Source: JAGOCV01 sp049445855 (GTDB lineage Bacteria; Pseudomonadota; Gammaproteobacteria; Burkholderiales; Burkholderiaceae_C). Taken from it: a stretch of DNA of 64,000 nucleotides. The stretch is from NCBI RefSeq assembly GCF_049445855.1, contig NZ_JBMSDV010000004.1, positions 186,001-250,000 on the forward strand. Direction: 5' to 3'. Position numbers and translations under genes: made by a program. The notes beneath the pieces are model-generated. The model searched no databases. It was given only the letters and a program-made list of their open reading frames with translations, and had not been told where the DNA came from. Positions 45,566-53,905 of this stretch are shown one piece after another (the stretch's first letter is position 1; each line of letters starts with the position of its first letter).

Positions 45566-46426
45566 ATGGAGCAGACGAGCTTTCTTTTCGTGGACGTCGC
45601 CAGTTACGTCCACACTTATTTTCGCACCGTCCTCTCGGAACCTCTCGGCTATCAGATCGACGAGCTGGTCCGCAGTGCATTGCTGGTTTACGTGGCTTTC
45701 TATGGATTCACCCTGTTGGTCCGCAAGGAAGAGTTCCGGTTCGTGGAGGTGATCCATCGTGCGCTGCAGGTGACATTGATCCTCGTGGTCACGTCGTTCC
45801 TGCAGTTCAGCCTGGGTGACGCCACCGACGGGGTCGAGCAGTGGATGAACGGCGTGACGCAGCTTGTCAGCCCTTCCATCGTGGCGACCCCGTCGCAGAA
45901 CGATGCCTTTCTCAAGTACCTGGACGACGTTGTGAGTCACGGAAACCTGCTGACCAAACGGCTGATGGATCGGGGCGTTCCCTTCACCGAAGACCAAGGC
46001 GCAACCTGGTGGGGATTCCTCGTGCTTCTGGGAACGGTGATCCCGACCGCGGTCGCCGGCGGGCTCATCCTTGTCTCCGAACTCGCGGTTCGGCTGCTCC
46101 TGTTCATGGGCCCGCTGTTTGCGTTGTCGCTGCTGTTCCGCGCGACTGCGGGGCTGTTCTGGGCCTGGGCATCACAGATCCTGAATGCAGTGCTGACTTG
46201 CGCGCTACTGATCGCATTCACGCGGATCGTATTCAGCTACTGGATACGGGCTTGCGACTTCGCGGCCGATGACATCCGTCTCTTCAACCTTGTCCACGTG
46301 CTTGGCGCGTCCTGCCTGGCGTTAATTTTCACGGCGGGGGCGCCCCTGCTGGCCGTGCGTCTGGCCAACGGCATCCGCGAGATCGCGCAGACCGCGCATG
46401 TCGTCGTGCGCAGACAACTGGGTTGA
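45566..46426 (+). CDS. virB6: VirB6-like polytopic T4SS membrane protein
   Basis: A 286-residue protein with about six membrane helices (near 30-50, 60-80, 150-180, 185-205, 210-235, 245-270). The Trp-rich central helix region ATAGLFWAWASQILNAVLTCALL matches the VirB6/TrbL signature. The start follows the virB3 stop by 2 bases; a longer frame upstream lies within virB3 and is rejected. VirB6 forms part of the inner-membrane substrate channel. Confidence 0.88.
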   Translation: MEQTSFLFVDVASYVHTYFRTVLSEPLGYQIDELVRSALLVYVAFYGFTLLVRKEEFRFVEVIHRALQVTLILVVTSFLQFSLGDATDGVEQWMNGVTQLVSPSIVATPSQNDAFLKYLDDVVSHGNLLTKRLMDRGVPFTEDQGATWWGFLVLLGTVIPTAVAGGLILVSELAVRLLLFMGPLFALSLLFRATAGLFWAWASQILNAVLTCALLIAFTRIVFSYWIRACDFAADDIRLFNLVHVLGASCLALIFTAGAPLLAVRLANGIREIAQTAHVVVRRQLG

Positions 46427-46442
46427 TACCTGAAAGAAGCGA

Positions 46443-47186
46443 ATGTTCAAGAAGCTGCCAACCCCCAAGAAACAGCCGGTTGATCTGTCCACTGGCGCGT
46501 CCGTTTCGAAGGAACCCGCGCCGGAAGCGGATTACTTCCGCGAGGCTTCGGCCTGGGACCTCGACCGCATGACGCGCATCCGTCAGTCCGAGCGCAAGGC
46601 CTGGACGTTCACTGCCGTGTTCGCCGGTATTGCGGCGTGCAGCATGGCAGCCATTGCGCTGATGCTACCGCTCAAGACCGTCGAGCCGTTCGTCATCCGC
46701 GTGGATAACACCACGGGCATCGTCGACGTCGTCAATACGCTGCGCACATCGAGCAACACCTATGAAGAGGCGGTCAGCAAGTACTTTCTCGGTCGCTTCC
46801 TGCGCGCACGCGAAGGCTACACGCCCAGCACCTTCGGCCTGACCTACCAGGAGGCCGGGTACCTGGCTTCGACGCCGATGCGCGCGACCCTGTTCAACGA
46901 ACTCAATCCGAAGAACCCTGGCTCACCCATGAACGTGTACGGGCAGGGCGAGGCGGTGGTGCAGATCAAGACGATTTCGTTCCTGAAGCCGAACATCGCC
47001 TCGGTTCGCTACCTCAAACGCGCGACGGTTGGCGACCGAGAGACGACGACGCACTGGGTGGCCACGGTGGAATTCCGCTATCTCAACGCACCCGAATCGG
47101 AGGACGCGCGACAGCACAACCCGCTCGGCTTCCAGGTGCTGTCGTATCGCACGGACCCCGAAAGCATGGTGGAGGTGAACAAGTGA
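46443..47186 (+). CDS. virB8: VirB8-like T4SS assembly protein
   Basis: A 247-residue bitopic protein: a cytoplasmic N-terminus (1-55), one membrane helix (about 57-78) and a periplasmic domain of the VirB8 NTF2-like fold (TVEPFVIRVDNTTGIVDVVNTL; VQIKTISFLKPNIASVRYLKR; HWVATVEFRYLN; NPLGFQVLSYRTDPE). It is the nucleation factor of the inner-membrane complex. Its stop overlaps the virB9 GTG start by 4 bases. Confidence 0.93.
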   Translation: MFKKLPTPKKQPVDLSTGASVSKEPAPEADYFREASAWDLDRMTRIRQSERKAWTFTAVFAGIAACSMAAIALMLPLKTVEPFVIRVDNTTGIVDVVNTLRTSSNTYEEAVSKYFLGRFLRAREGYTPSTFGLTYQEAGYLASTPMRATLFNELNPKNPGSPMNVYGQGEAVVQIKTISFLKPNIASVRYLKRATVGDRETTTHWVATVEFRYLNAPESEDARQHNPLGFQVLSYRTDPESMVEVNK

Positions 47187-48022
47187 AGAAGCTTTGCATG
47201 GTGTGGCTGATGGCCGCCATGGCCTGTCCGGTGGCTGTGGCGCAGAAGGCGGGGCAGAAGATGGAGCCGAAGACGCCGACCCCCAATGTCTCCACGGAAG
47301 ACCGGCTCCTGACGCTGCCCTATCAGGAGAATCAGGTCGTGAAGATCTGGGGCCGGTTCGGCTACACCACATCGGTGGTGTTTGGCGCGGAAGAAAAGAT
47401 CCGGAGCGTGGCCATCGGTTACCCGGAAGCCTGGGAGGTGACGCAGCTCGTCAACCGGTTGGTCATCAAGCCGCGGTCCCGCAACGGGCAGACCAACCTC
47501 ACCGTGGTGACCGACCTGCACACCTACTACTTCGAACTCGACATCGCGCAGGGAAAGAACCTCGGCGAGGTGCGCCACGCGATCCGCTTCAGCTATGCAC
47601 CGGCAGCCGAGGACTTGTCGCGCCAGCTCGGTCTGCTGCAGCAGATCGCGGCGCAGCAGGCCGTCATCACCCGGCTCGAACAGGGCCTGCAGGAACGCGG
47701 GGCGAATCGCAATTACACCTTTCAGGGTTCGGCGGATGTGGCGCCGTTCGAAGCGTGGGATGACGGGCGGTTCACCTACTTGCGTTTCGCGGACAACCAG
47801 GACATGCCGGCCATCTATGCCGTGGACAAGCAGGGCAACGAGTCGTTGGTGAACTTCACGATCGAAGGCAACCTGACGATCGTCCGCTCCATCGGCCGGC
47901 AGTTCCGGCTGCGCCGTGGCTCCGATGTGGTCTGCATCTTCAACGAAGCCGAACTCCGATACGAGTTCCAGCTGGAACGCAGCGGGACGGTCTCCGACGA
48001 CGTCAAGCGCGTGACCCATTGA
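47183..48022 (+). CDS. virB9: VirB9-like outer-membrane core protein
   Basis: A 279-residue protein with a signal peptide (about 1-19, ending AVAQ). The N-terminal domain has FGYTTSVVFGAEEKIRSVAIGYPEAW and LVIKPRSRNGQTNLTVVTDLHTYYFEL; the C-terminal domain has NYTFQGSADVAPFEAWDDGRFTYLRF, typical of VirB9/TrbG. A Cys in VVCIFNEAELRYEF could pair with Cys27 of the VirB7-like protein. Confidence 0.95.
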   Translation: MKKLCMVWLMAAMACPVAVAQKAGQKMEPKTPTPNVSTEDRLLTLPYQENQVVKIWGRFGYTTSVVFGAEEKIRSVAIGYPEAWEVTQLVNRLVIKPRSRNGQTNLTVVTDLHTYYFELDIAQGKNLGEVRHAIRFSYAPAAEDLSRQLGLLQQIAAQQAVITRLEQGLQERGANRNYTFQGSADVAPFEAWDDGRFTYLRFADNQDMPAIYAVDKQGNESLVNFTIEGNLTIVRSIGRQFRLRRGSDVVCIFNEAELRYEFQLERSGTVSDDVKRVTH

Positions 48023-48053
48023 TCCATCGACCGGCTGACCGCCAGGAGCGCTC

Positions 48054-49259
48054 ATGAGTCATCCCCCTCTTCCCGAAGACGCTGCCAGCCCTTACGGGTC
48101 ATCACACGAAGCGACCTGGCAACCGCGCGAAAAATTCCGCCGGACGGACGGCGGAAGCAGCCGCCGCATGATCTACCTCGTCGTCCTGATGCTGGTGCTC
48201 GGCGCGGTGATCTGGCTGGCCTATGCCGCCTCGAAGAACATGCGCCGCACCGAAACGCCGCGTCCGGCGCCCGCCGCCTCGGGTGCACCGGTGCCCACGT
48301 TCAGGATCGAAACGGCGGCCAAGCCCATTCCCTTGAAAGAAGGATCTGCGGGCGACGCAAAGTACGCGCAGCTCATGGCCATGCTGCAGGAGCGCTTCGC
48401 GATCTACGACAAATTGCTGGCTGGAAAGCCCACCGGCGCTGCACCCGCCAAGCCGCTGGAATCGGTGATCTACAGCGCGGGCATGTCGTCGCGCCCCCCG
48501 CCAGGCTTCTCCGCATCGATGCCTGACGGCGCCCAGGCTGTGGGCCCCGATGCCCGCCAGGCGGGTGCAGGGTTTGCGATGCCCGGTGCCAACGCCCCGG
48601 CATCGGGTGACGTCGACGGCGTCGGCGATCTGCTCAAGCCTTCCGTACTGCAGGGGGAGTCGGCCGCGAAGATGCCCAACCGCAATTTTCTGCTCGCCAA
48701 AGGCTCATCGCTCGAGTGCGTGCTCGAAACGGCCATCGACACGTCATTGCCGGGCCTTGTGAACTGCATCCTCAGCCGTGACATCTACGGCGACAATGCA
48801 CGCGTACTGCTGCTCGAGAAAGGCAGCAAGCTCACGGGTGAGTACCGTGGCAGCATGCGCAATGGACAGCGTCGCCTGTTCCTGATCTGGTCGCGCATCG
48901 TCACACCGCAGGGCGTAGCCATCCGCCTCAATTCCCCCGGCATCGACCCGCTGGGTCGCGCCGGCGTGGATGGTTTCCTGGAGAACCGCTACTTCGAGCG
49001 ATTCGGCATGGCGCTGCTTGTGTCGATCGTCGCGGACGCCATCCCGGCTGTCATCGAAGCCAATGTCAACAAGGCGACAGAAGGCCAGAACATCGAGATG
49101 CAGATGACGGGCTCCACCGGCCAGCAGATGGGCAGCGAGGTGTTGCGCCAGAACGCGCTCGTGCCTCCACTGCTCCGCAAGAACCAGGGAGACATCGTCA
49201 GCGTGATGGTGGCGCGCGATCTCGACTTCAGTTCCATCTACTCGCTCCGGTTGAAGTGA
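48054..49259 (+). CDS. virB10: VirB10-like T4SS core protein
   Basis: A 401-residue protein. A cytoplasmic N-terminus (1-38), one membrane helix (about 39-58), a Pro-rich periplasmic linker, and the C-terminal VirB10/TrbI beta-barrel domain (about 200-395) with SSLECVLETAIDTSLPGLVNCILSRDIYGDN and FLIWSRIVTPQGVAIRLNSPGIDPLGRAG. It spans both membranes and transmits ATP energy to the outer-membrane cap. Its start follows GGAGCG. Confidence 0.95.
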   Translation: MSHPPLPEDAASPYGSSHEATWQPREKFRRTDGGSSRRMIYLVVLMLVLGAVIWLAYAASKNMRRTETPRPAPAASGAPVPTFRIETAAKPIPLKEGSAGDAKYAQLMAMLQERFAIYDKLLAGKPTGAAPAKPLESVIYSAGMSSRPPPGFSASMPDGAQAVGPDARQAGAGFAMPGANAPASGDVDGVGDLLKPSVLQGESAAKMPNRNFLLAKGSSLECVLETAIDTSLPGLVNCILSRDIYGDNARVLLLEKGSKLTGEYRGSMRNGQRRLFLIWSRIVTPQGVAIRLNSPGIDPLGRAGVDGFLENRYFERFGMALLVSIVADAIPAVIEANVNKATEGQNIEMQMTGSTGQQMGSEVLRQNALVPPLLRKNQGDIVSVMVARDLDFSSIYSLRLK

Positions 49260-49266
49260 GCTGGCC

Positions 49267-50328
49267 ATGCAGGACGGGTTGAAAGCCGACGGTGCACTCC
49301 TGCAATGGCTGCAGCCGTTCGGCAGCTGGCTGGCCTTGCCCAATGTCACCGAGCTGTGCATCAACAGGCCGCACGAAGTGTTCGTGGAGGACGGTGACGG
49401 CTGGACGCGATACGAGAGCGCGGAACTCACCTACGACTACTGCCAGAAGCTCGCGCGGCTGATCGCTACCTACTCGAACCAGAAGGTCGATGTGACCACG
49501 CCGCTGCTGTCGTCCAGCCTGCCGGGGCAGGAGCGCGTTCAGGTGGTGATGTCACCGGCCTGCGAAACCGGGCAGATCAGCATCACCATCCGCAAGCCGT
49601 CGCTGCGCGACATCCCGCTGGAGGACTCGGCGCTCGGCGGTACCTTCGAGCAGGCCATCTGGCACCGGCCGACCAGGGGTCCGCAGGGCGACGACGCCGG
49701 TACCGTCACGCTCCCGGCAGTGGACCGCGCCTTGTGTGAGCTCGCCGCGCAGGCCGACTGGCCCGGCTTCTTCCGGGCTGCGGTGCAGTCGAACAGGAAC
49801 ATCGTGATTGCGGGCAAGACCGGCTCCGGCAAGACCACGCTCGGCAAGAGCATGGCGCGCGAGATTCCGCTGGATGAGCGGATCATCACGATCGAGGACA
49901 CGCGCGAAATCTTCCTGCCGCGTCATCTCAACCAGGTCAACCTGCTCTATTCCAAGGACGCACAGGGCCTTGCGCGTGTGACGGCCAAGCAACTCCTGCA
50001 GTCGTGCCTTCGCATGAAGCCGGACCGGATCCTCCTGGCCGAGATACGCGGCGAGGAGGCCTACGAGTATCTGGTGAACGTGGGCTCCGGCCACCCCGGC
50101 TCGATCACCACGGTGCATGCCGGAAGTTATCGCGAGGCGTTCGAGATGCTGATGCTCCGCGTGAAGGAAAGCCCGGAGGGCCGCAGCCTCGACCGCAAGG
50201 ACATCCTCTATCTCCTGCGTTGCAACGTCGACGTGATCGTGCAGCTCCACGTCATTGAACGTCGCCGCCGGGTGACGGGCATCTATTTCGATCCGTGGTT
50301 CAAGACCTCGGATTCCTTCGCGCAATAG
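49267..50328 (+). CDS. virB11: VirB11-like T4SS ATPase
   Basis: A 353-residue hexameric ATPase. The N-terminal domain (1-110) has LPNVTELCINRPHEVFVE; Walker A is GKTGSGKT (183-190), the Asp box IITIEDTREIFLP, Walker B region RMKPDRILLAEIRGEEAYEYL and the His box GHPGSITTVHAGS. It drives pilus assembly and substrate transfer with VirB4. It begins 7 bases after the virB10 stop. Confidence 0.96.
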   Translation: MQDGLKADGALLQWLQPFGSWLALPNVTELCINRPHEVFVEDGDGWTRYESAELTYDYCQKLARLIATYSNQKVDVTTPLLSSSLPGQERVQVVMSPACETGQISITIRKPSLRDIPLEDSALGGTFEQAIWHRPTRGPQGDDAGTVTLPAVDRALCELAAQADWPGFFRAAVQSNRNIVIAGKTGSGKTTLGKSMAREIPLDERIITIEDTREIFLPRHLNQVNLLYSKDAQGLARVTAKQLLQSCLRMKPDRILLAEIRGEEAYEYLVNVGSGHPGSITTVHAGSYREAFEMLMLRVKESPEGRSLDRKDILYLLRCNVDVIVQLHVIERRRRVTGIYFDPWFKTSDSFAQ

Positions 50329-50376
50329 CCGGTCCGGCGATCCACGACCACGTTCCGACACCGACACGAAATCGAC

Positions 50377-52731
50377 ATGAGCAACGCCCAGAACCTCGCC
50401 CGCGAAACCCCTTGCGCCGAATGCATTCCCTATGGTGCGCACATCACCGAGCACATCGTCAAGACGCTCGACGGCAACTACCTGATGACGATGCGCCTGC
50501 GCGGCATACCGTTCGAGAGCGCGGACACCGAGGCGCGCAATGCATGGCACGAACAGCTCAACGTGTTCCTGCGCAACATTGCGGCACCCGAGCTTGCGCT
50601 GTGGGTCCATGTGATCCGCTCGCGGACTGCCGCCGACCGCACGCCGCCGTTCGGCAACGCATTTGCGCAGCAACTGGCCGGCAAGTACTACGAACGCCTC
50701 ACCCAGGTGAGCATGTACACCAACGAGCTGTACATCACCTTCGTCTATCGCAATGCGTCGCCTGTGGGAAAGATGTTTTCCTGGCTCGATCGCTTCGACC
50801 CACAGACGCTCGTGCAGGAACAAATGCGCGCGATCGAAGCGCTGAACAACATCCTCTCGATCAGCAGGGAAGGTCTGGCGCGTTACAGCCCGCAAGTGCT
50901 GGGTTCGTACACGAAGGAAGACCGGCTCCATTCCTCGCTGCAGGAATTCCTGGGCCGCCTCGTGAATGGCGAGCCACAGCCTTTTCCGCTCACGCGCGCA
51001 CCCATCAACGAAGTGCTGGCCACCAGCCGCCCGCTTTTTGCAGGCGATGCCATGGAGTTGCGCACGCCGGTCGAGACGATCTGCATGGGCGTCCTGTGCA
51101 TCAAGGAGTATCCGGCCCACACGTCGCCCGGCATCCTCAATGGCTTGCTGTCGTTGCCCTGCGAGTTTGTGCTCACGCAGAGCTTCACGTTCCTGAGCCG
51201 GCCGGTCGCTATCGGGATGTTCAGCCGGCAGCAGGGCCGCATGGTCAATGCAGGTGACCTGGCCAAGTCGCAGATCGCCGAGATCGACACGGCGCTGGAC
51301 GACCTGACATCAGGTCGCTATGCCGTCGGCGACCACCACATGAGCCTCTTCGTGCGCGGCGCGAGCCAGCGGCAACTGACCGACAACCTGTCCATGGCGC
51401 GCGCCGTGCTGTCTGACAGCGGCATGGTGGTGGCGCGCGAGGACATCGCGCTCGAAGGGGCTTTCTGGGCGCAGTTGCCGGCCAACTTCTCCTACCGCCC
51501 TCGCGTGGCGCCCATCACCAGCCGGAACTTCGCATCGCTCAGCCCGTTCTACAACTACGCGGTCGGGCGCAAAACCGGCAATCATTGGGGTGAAGCTGTC
51601 GCGCTGCTCAAGACGGTGGCGGGCGCGCCATACCACTTCAACTTCCACCAGGAAAGCCTGGGCAACACCATCATCATCGGACCCTCGGGCTCGGGCAAGA
51701 CGGTGCTGCAAGGCTTCATGCTGGCGATGCTTTCGCGCTTCGGTGCCACGGGCCTGTACTTCGACAAGGACGAGGGCATGCACCTGACCATCCGCGCGCT
51801 GGGCGGCACCTACCTTTCGCTGAAGAAGGGCGAGCGCACCGGCTTCAACCCGTTTGCGATGACGGAGAACGAGGACAACATCCTCTTCATCCAGAGCCTG
51901 CTCAAGACCTTGATCTCGGGACGCGAGCAGCGGCATTTCAAGGCCATGGAAGACAAGACGCTGTATGACGCCGTCACAGGCGTCTTCTCGTTGCCGGCGA
52001 AGCTGCGGCGCATCTCTTCCGTGCTGCAATTCCTTGACCCGACCGAAGCCGATGGCATGCATGCACGGCTGCAGAAGTGGTGCGGGGCCGGCGCGAATGC
52101 GTGGGTCTTCGACAACGAAGAAGACGTGCTGCGCTTCGCGCCCGGCCTGCCCAACGGCTTCGATACCACGGCCTTCCTGGAGGACCCGGACTTGCGTGTG
52201 CCCATCCTGCGCTACATCGCGCACCGGGGCGACTCGAGCATGCTGGGCCATCGGCATTACGAGGGCTACGACGAGTTCTGGAAGATGCTGGAGGATGATT
52301 TCCTTGCGCATCGCGTGCATGCGAAGAACAAGACCATCCGCAAGATGAACGGCTTCGTCATCGCCGGCACGCAGAGCCCGGTGGACGTGCTGAGAAGCCC
52401 GTTCTCTGCCTCCATCATCGAGCAGTCGGCGACCAAGATCTTCCTGCCTAATCCGTTCGCAGATGCGCGCGATTACATGGAAGGTTTCAAATGCACGCGC
52501 CGTGAGTTCGAGCTGATCGCCAGCACGCCCGAAAAGTCGCGTCGCTTTCTCGTGAAGCAGGGTCACGAGGCGGCGATGTGCGAACTCGATCTCAACGGCA
52601 TGGCGCGTGAGCTCGCGGTGCTGTCAGGCACGACGGCCAATGTGGCGCTGGCCACCGGCATCATGAAGGAGTCCGGCGATGCACCCGGCCAATGGCTTGA
52701 GCCGTTCTGGCAACGGATCGCGCCAGCCTGA
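50377..52731 (+). CDS. virB4: VirB4-like T4SS ATPase
   Basis: A 784-residue CagE/TrbE/VirB4 ATPase. The N-terminal region (1-400) is the VirB4 extra domain; Walker A is GPSGSGKT (435-442), and LYFDKDEGMHLTIRALGGTYLSLKKGERTGFNPFAM and IFLPNPFADARDYME are family features. It energises pilus assembly and substrate transfer. Unusually, it is the last virB gene, after virB11, while in the Agrobacterium order it follows virB3. Its final 53 bases overlap the acyltransferase start. Confidence 0.95.
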   Translation: MSNAQNLARETPCAECIPYGAHITEHIVKTLDGNYLMTMRLRGIPFESADTEARNAWHEQLNVFLRNIAAPELALWVHVIRSRTAADRTPPFGNAFAQQLAGKYYERLTQVSMYTNELYITFVYRNASPVGKMFSWLDRFDPQTLVQEQMRAIEALNNILSISREGLARYSPQVLGSYTKEDRLHSSLQEFLGRLVNGEPQPFPLTRAPINEVLATSRPLFAGDAMELRTPVETICMGVLCIKEYPAHTSPGILNGLLSLPCEFVLTQSFTFLSRPVAIGMFSRQQGRMVNAGDLAKSQIAEIDTALDDLTSGRYAVGDHHMSLFVRGASQRQLTDNLSMARAVLSDSGMVVAREDIALEGAFWAQLPANFSYRPRVAPITSRNFASLSPFYNYAVGRKTGNHWGEAVALLKTVAGAPYHFNFHQESLGNTIIIGPSGSGKTVLQGFMLAMLSRFGATGLYFDKDEGMHLTIRALGGTYLSLKKGERTGFNPFAMTENEDNILFIQSLLKTLISGREQRHFKAMEDKTLYDAVTGVFSLPAKLRRISSVLQFLDPTEADGMHARLQKWCGAGANAWVFDNEEDVLRFAPGLPNGFDTTAFLEDPDLRVPILRYIAHRGDSSMLGHRHYEGYDEFWKMLEDDFLAHRVHAKNKTIRKMNGFVIAGTQSPVDVLRSPFSASIIEQSATKIFLPNPFADARDYMEGFKCTRREFELIASTPEKSRRFLVKQGHEAAMCELDLNGMARELAVLSGTTANVALATGIMKESGDAPGQWLEPFWQRIAPA

Positions 52732-53905
52732 AGCGCGCGATGGCTTCGTTCCAGCCATTGAATCGTTGCGTGGCCTGGCCGCCTTCATGGTGGCCGGCTT
52801 CCACGCGCTGATCTGGCTCGATGCAGGCGGCGGACCCCAATTTCTGGTCACACCCGCGTGGTGCCTGGACGGCGGGTGGCAGGCTTTCGTCACGCGTTGG
52901 CTGCTCGTCATCTTCAACGGTGGCGCAGCGGTCACCCTGTTTTTCGTGCTCAGCGGATTCGTGCTGCATGCATCACTCCAACGCGCGTTTCGCGAACGCA
53001 ATGCCTTGCGGGCCATTTCCGCATTCATGGCCTTGCGCGTGGTGCGCCTCATGCCCGCCTACGCGGTGTCGCTGATCGTCATGGTGGTTGTTCTCCGGGG
53101 CGTCGGCGCAATCCCGGCCCCTGCGTCCGCCGCCGGCTGGCTCGCGTGGTTCCGCTTCCTGCCGCCGGATCTGGCGACATTCGGGAGCAACCTTCTGCTT
53201 CTGCGGGTGGATCTCAATCCGGTCGCATGGACGCTGCGCATCGAAATGTTCGCTTTCGTGATGCTGGCGGGCCTGTACCTTCTCGCGCGTGCGGCGCCGG
53301 CGACGTTCATGGTGTTGTTGGCGGCACTGCTGGTCTTCTCTGTCGCATGCCCGGTCGAACACGTCGGACGGTATGCGTACCTGTTCGCACTCGGGTTGGC
53401 GTGCGACCGCTGGGGATGCCAGGCGCTGCGCCTGCTGTCACCATCTCCGCGTCTGGCACGTGCTGCGCTCTGCGTGGGAGCGGCCCTCGTCCTGCTGCCA
53501 GGTGCGTGGACACTGGCACATGAGGTTGCAGTTGACGCCGTGTCCGGTCTGGGCGCAGCACTGGTGATCTGTGTGCTGTCGATCCTGGCGGGGGAGGCCG
53601 CGCCGCGACTGCTGCAGCACCGATCCCTGCGCTGGCTGGGCCGGATTTCGTTCAGCTTCTACCTGCTGCACTTTGCGGTGCTGTATGTCGTTTGCGGGCT
53701 GGTGGTGCGGTTCGTGCCTGCGGAGTGGATGCAATCCACTCCGCTGCCTGTCATGCTGGGCGCTGCGGTGCTGGCGCTGCCATTGGCCGCATGCCTGGCC
53801 GGCATCGTCTTCAGCTACGTGGAGCAGCCGGCTCTTCGCGCGGCGCGCGACGCAATTTTCCGAACATCCGCCGCATCCAGTGCTCCGCGTCATCGACCAC
53901 GGTGA
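52679..53905 (+). CDS. Acyltransferase family 3 membrane protein
   Basis: A 408-residue protein with about 10 membrane helices. PAIESLRGLAAFMVAGFHALIW (conserved His) opens the acyltransferase-3 domain; GGAAVTLFFVLSGFVL with the second conserved motif follows, and LRWLGRISFSFYLLHFAVLY is typical of the family. Such proteins O-acetylate cell-surface sugars or peptidoglycan. The start lies 53 bases inside virB4, so it may be coupled to the secretion operon. Its last 95 bases overlap the convergent RND gene. Confidence 0.85.
   Translation: MHPANGLSRSGNGSRQPEARDGFVPAIESLRGLAAFMVAGFHALIWLDAGGGPQFLVTPAWCLDGGWQAFVTRWLLVIFNGGAAVTLFFVLSGFVLHASLQRAFRERNALRAISAFMALRVVRLMPAYAVSLIVMVVVLRGVGAIPAPASAAGWLAWFRFLPPDLATFGSNLLLLRVDLNPVAWTLRIEMFAFVMLAGLYLLARAAPATFMVLLAALLVFSVACPVEHVGRYAYLFALGLACDRWGCQALRLLSPSPRLARAALCVGAALVLLPGAWTLAHEVAVDAVSGLGAALVICVLSILAGEAAPRLLQHRSLRWLGRISFSFYLLHFAVLYVVCGLVVRFVPAEWMQSTPLPVMLGAAVLALPLAACLAGIVFSYVEQPALRAARDAIFRTSAASSAPRHRPR

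Noticed and set aside
53438..53893. Minus-strand frame within the acyltransferase gene
   Set aside because: Gln/Arg/His-rich shadow of a gene with clear acyltransferase-3 motifs.
41809..53905. Secretion locus as a complete integrative conjugative element
   Set aside because: No integrase, relaxase, coupling protein, tRNA target or direct end repeats were seen in the window.
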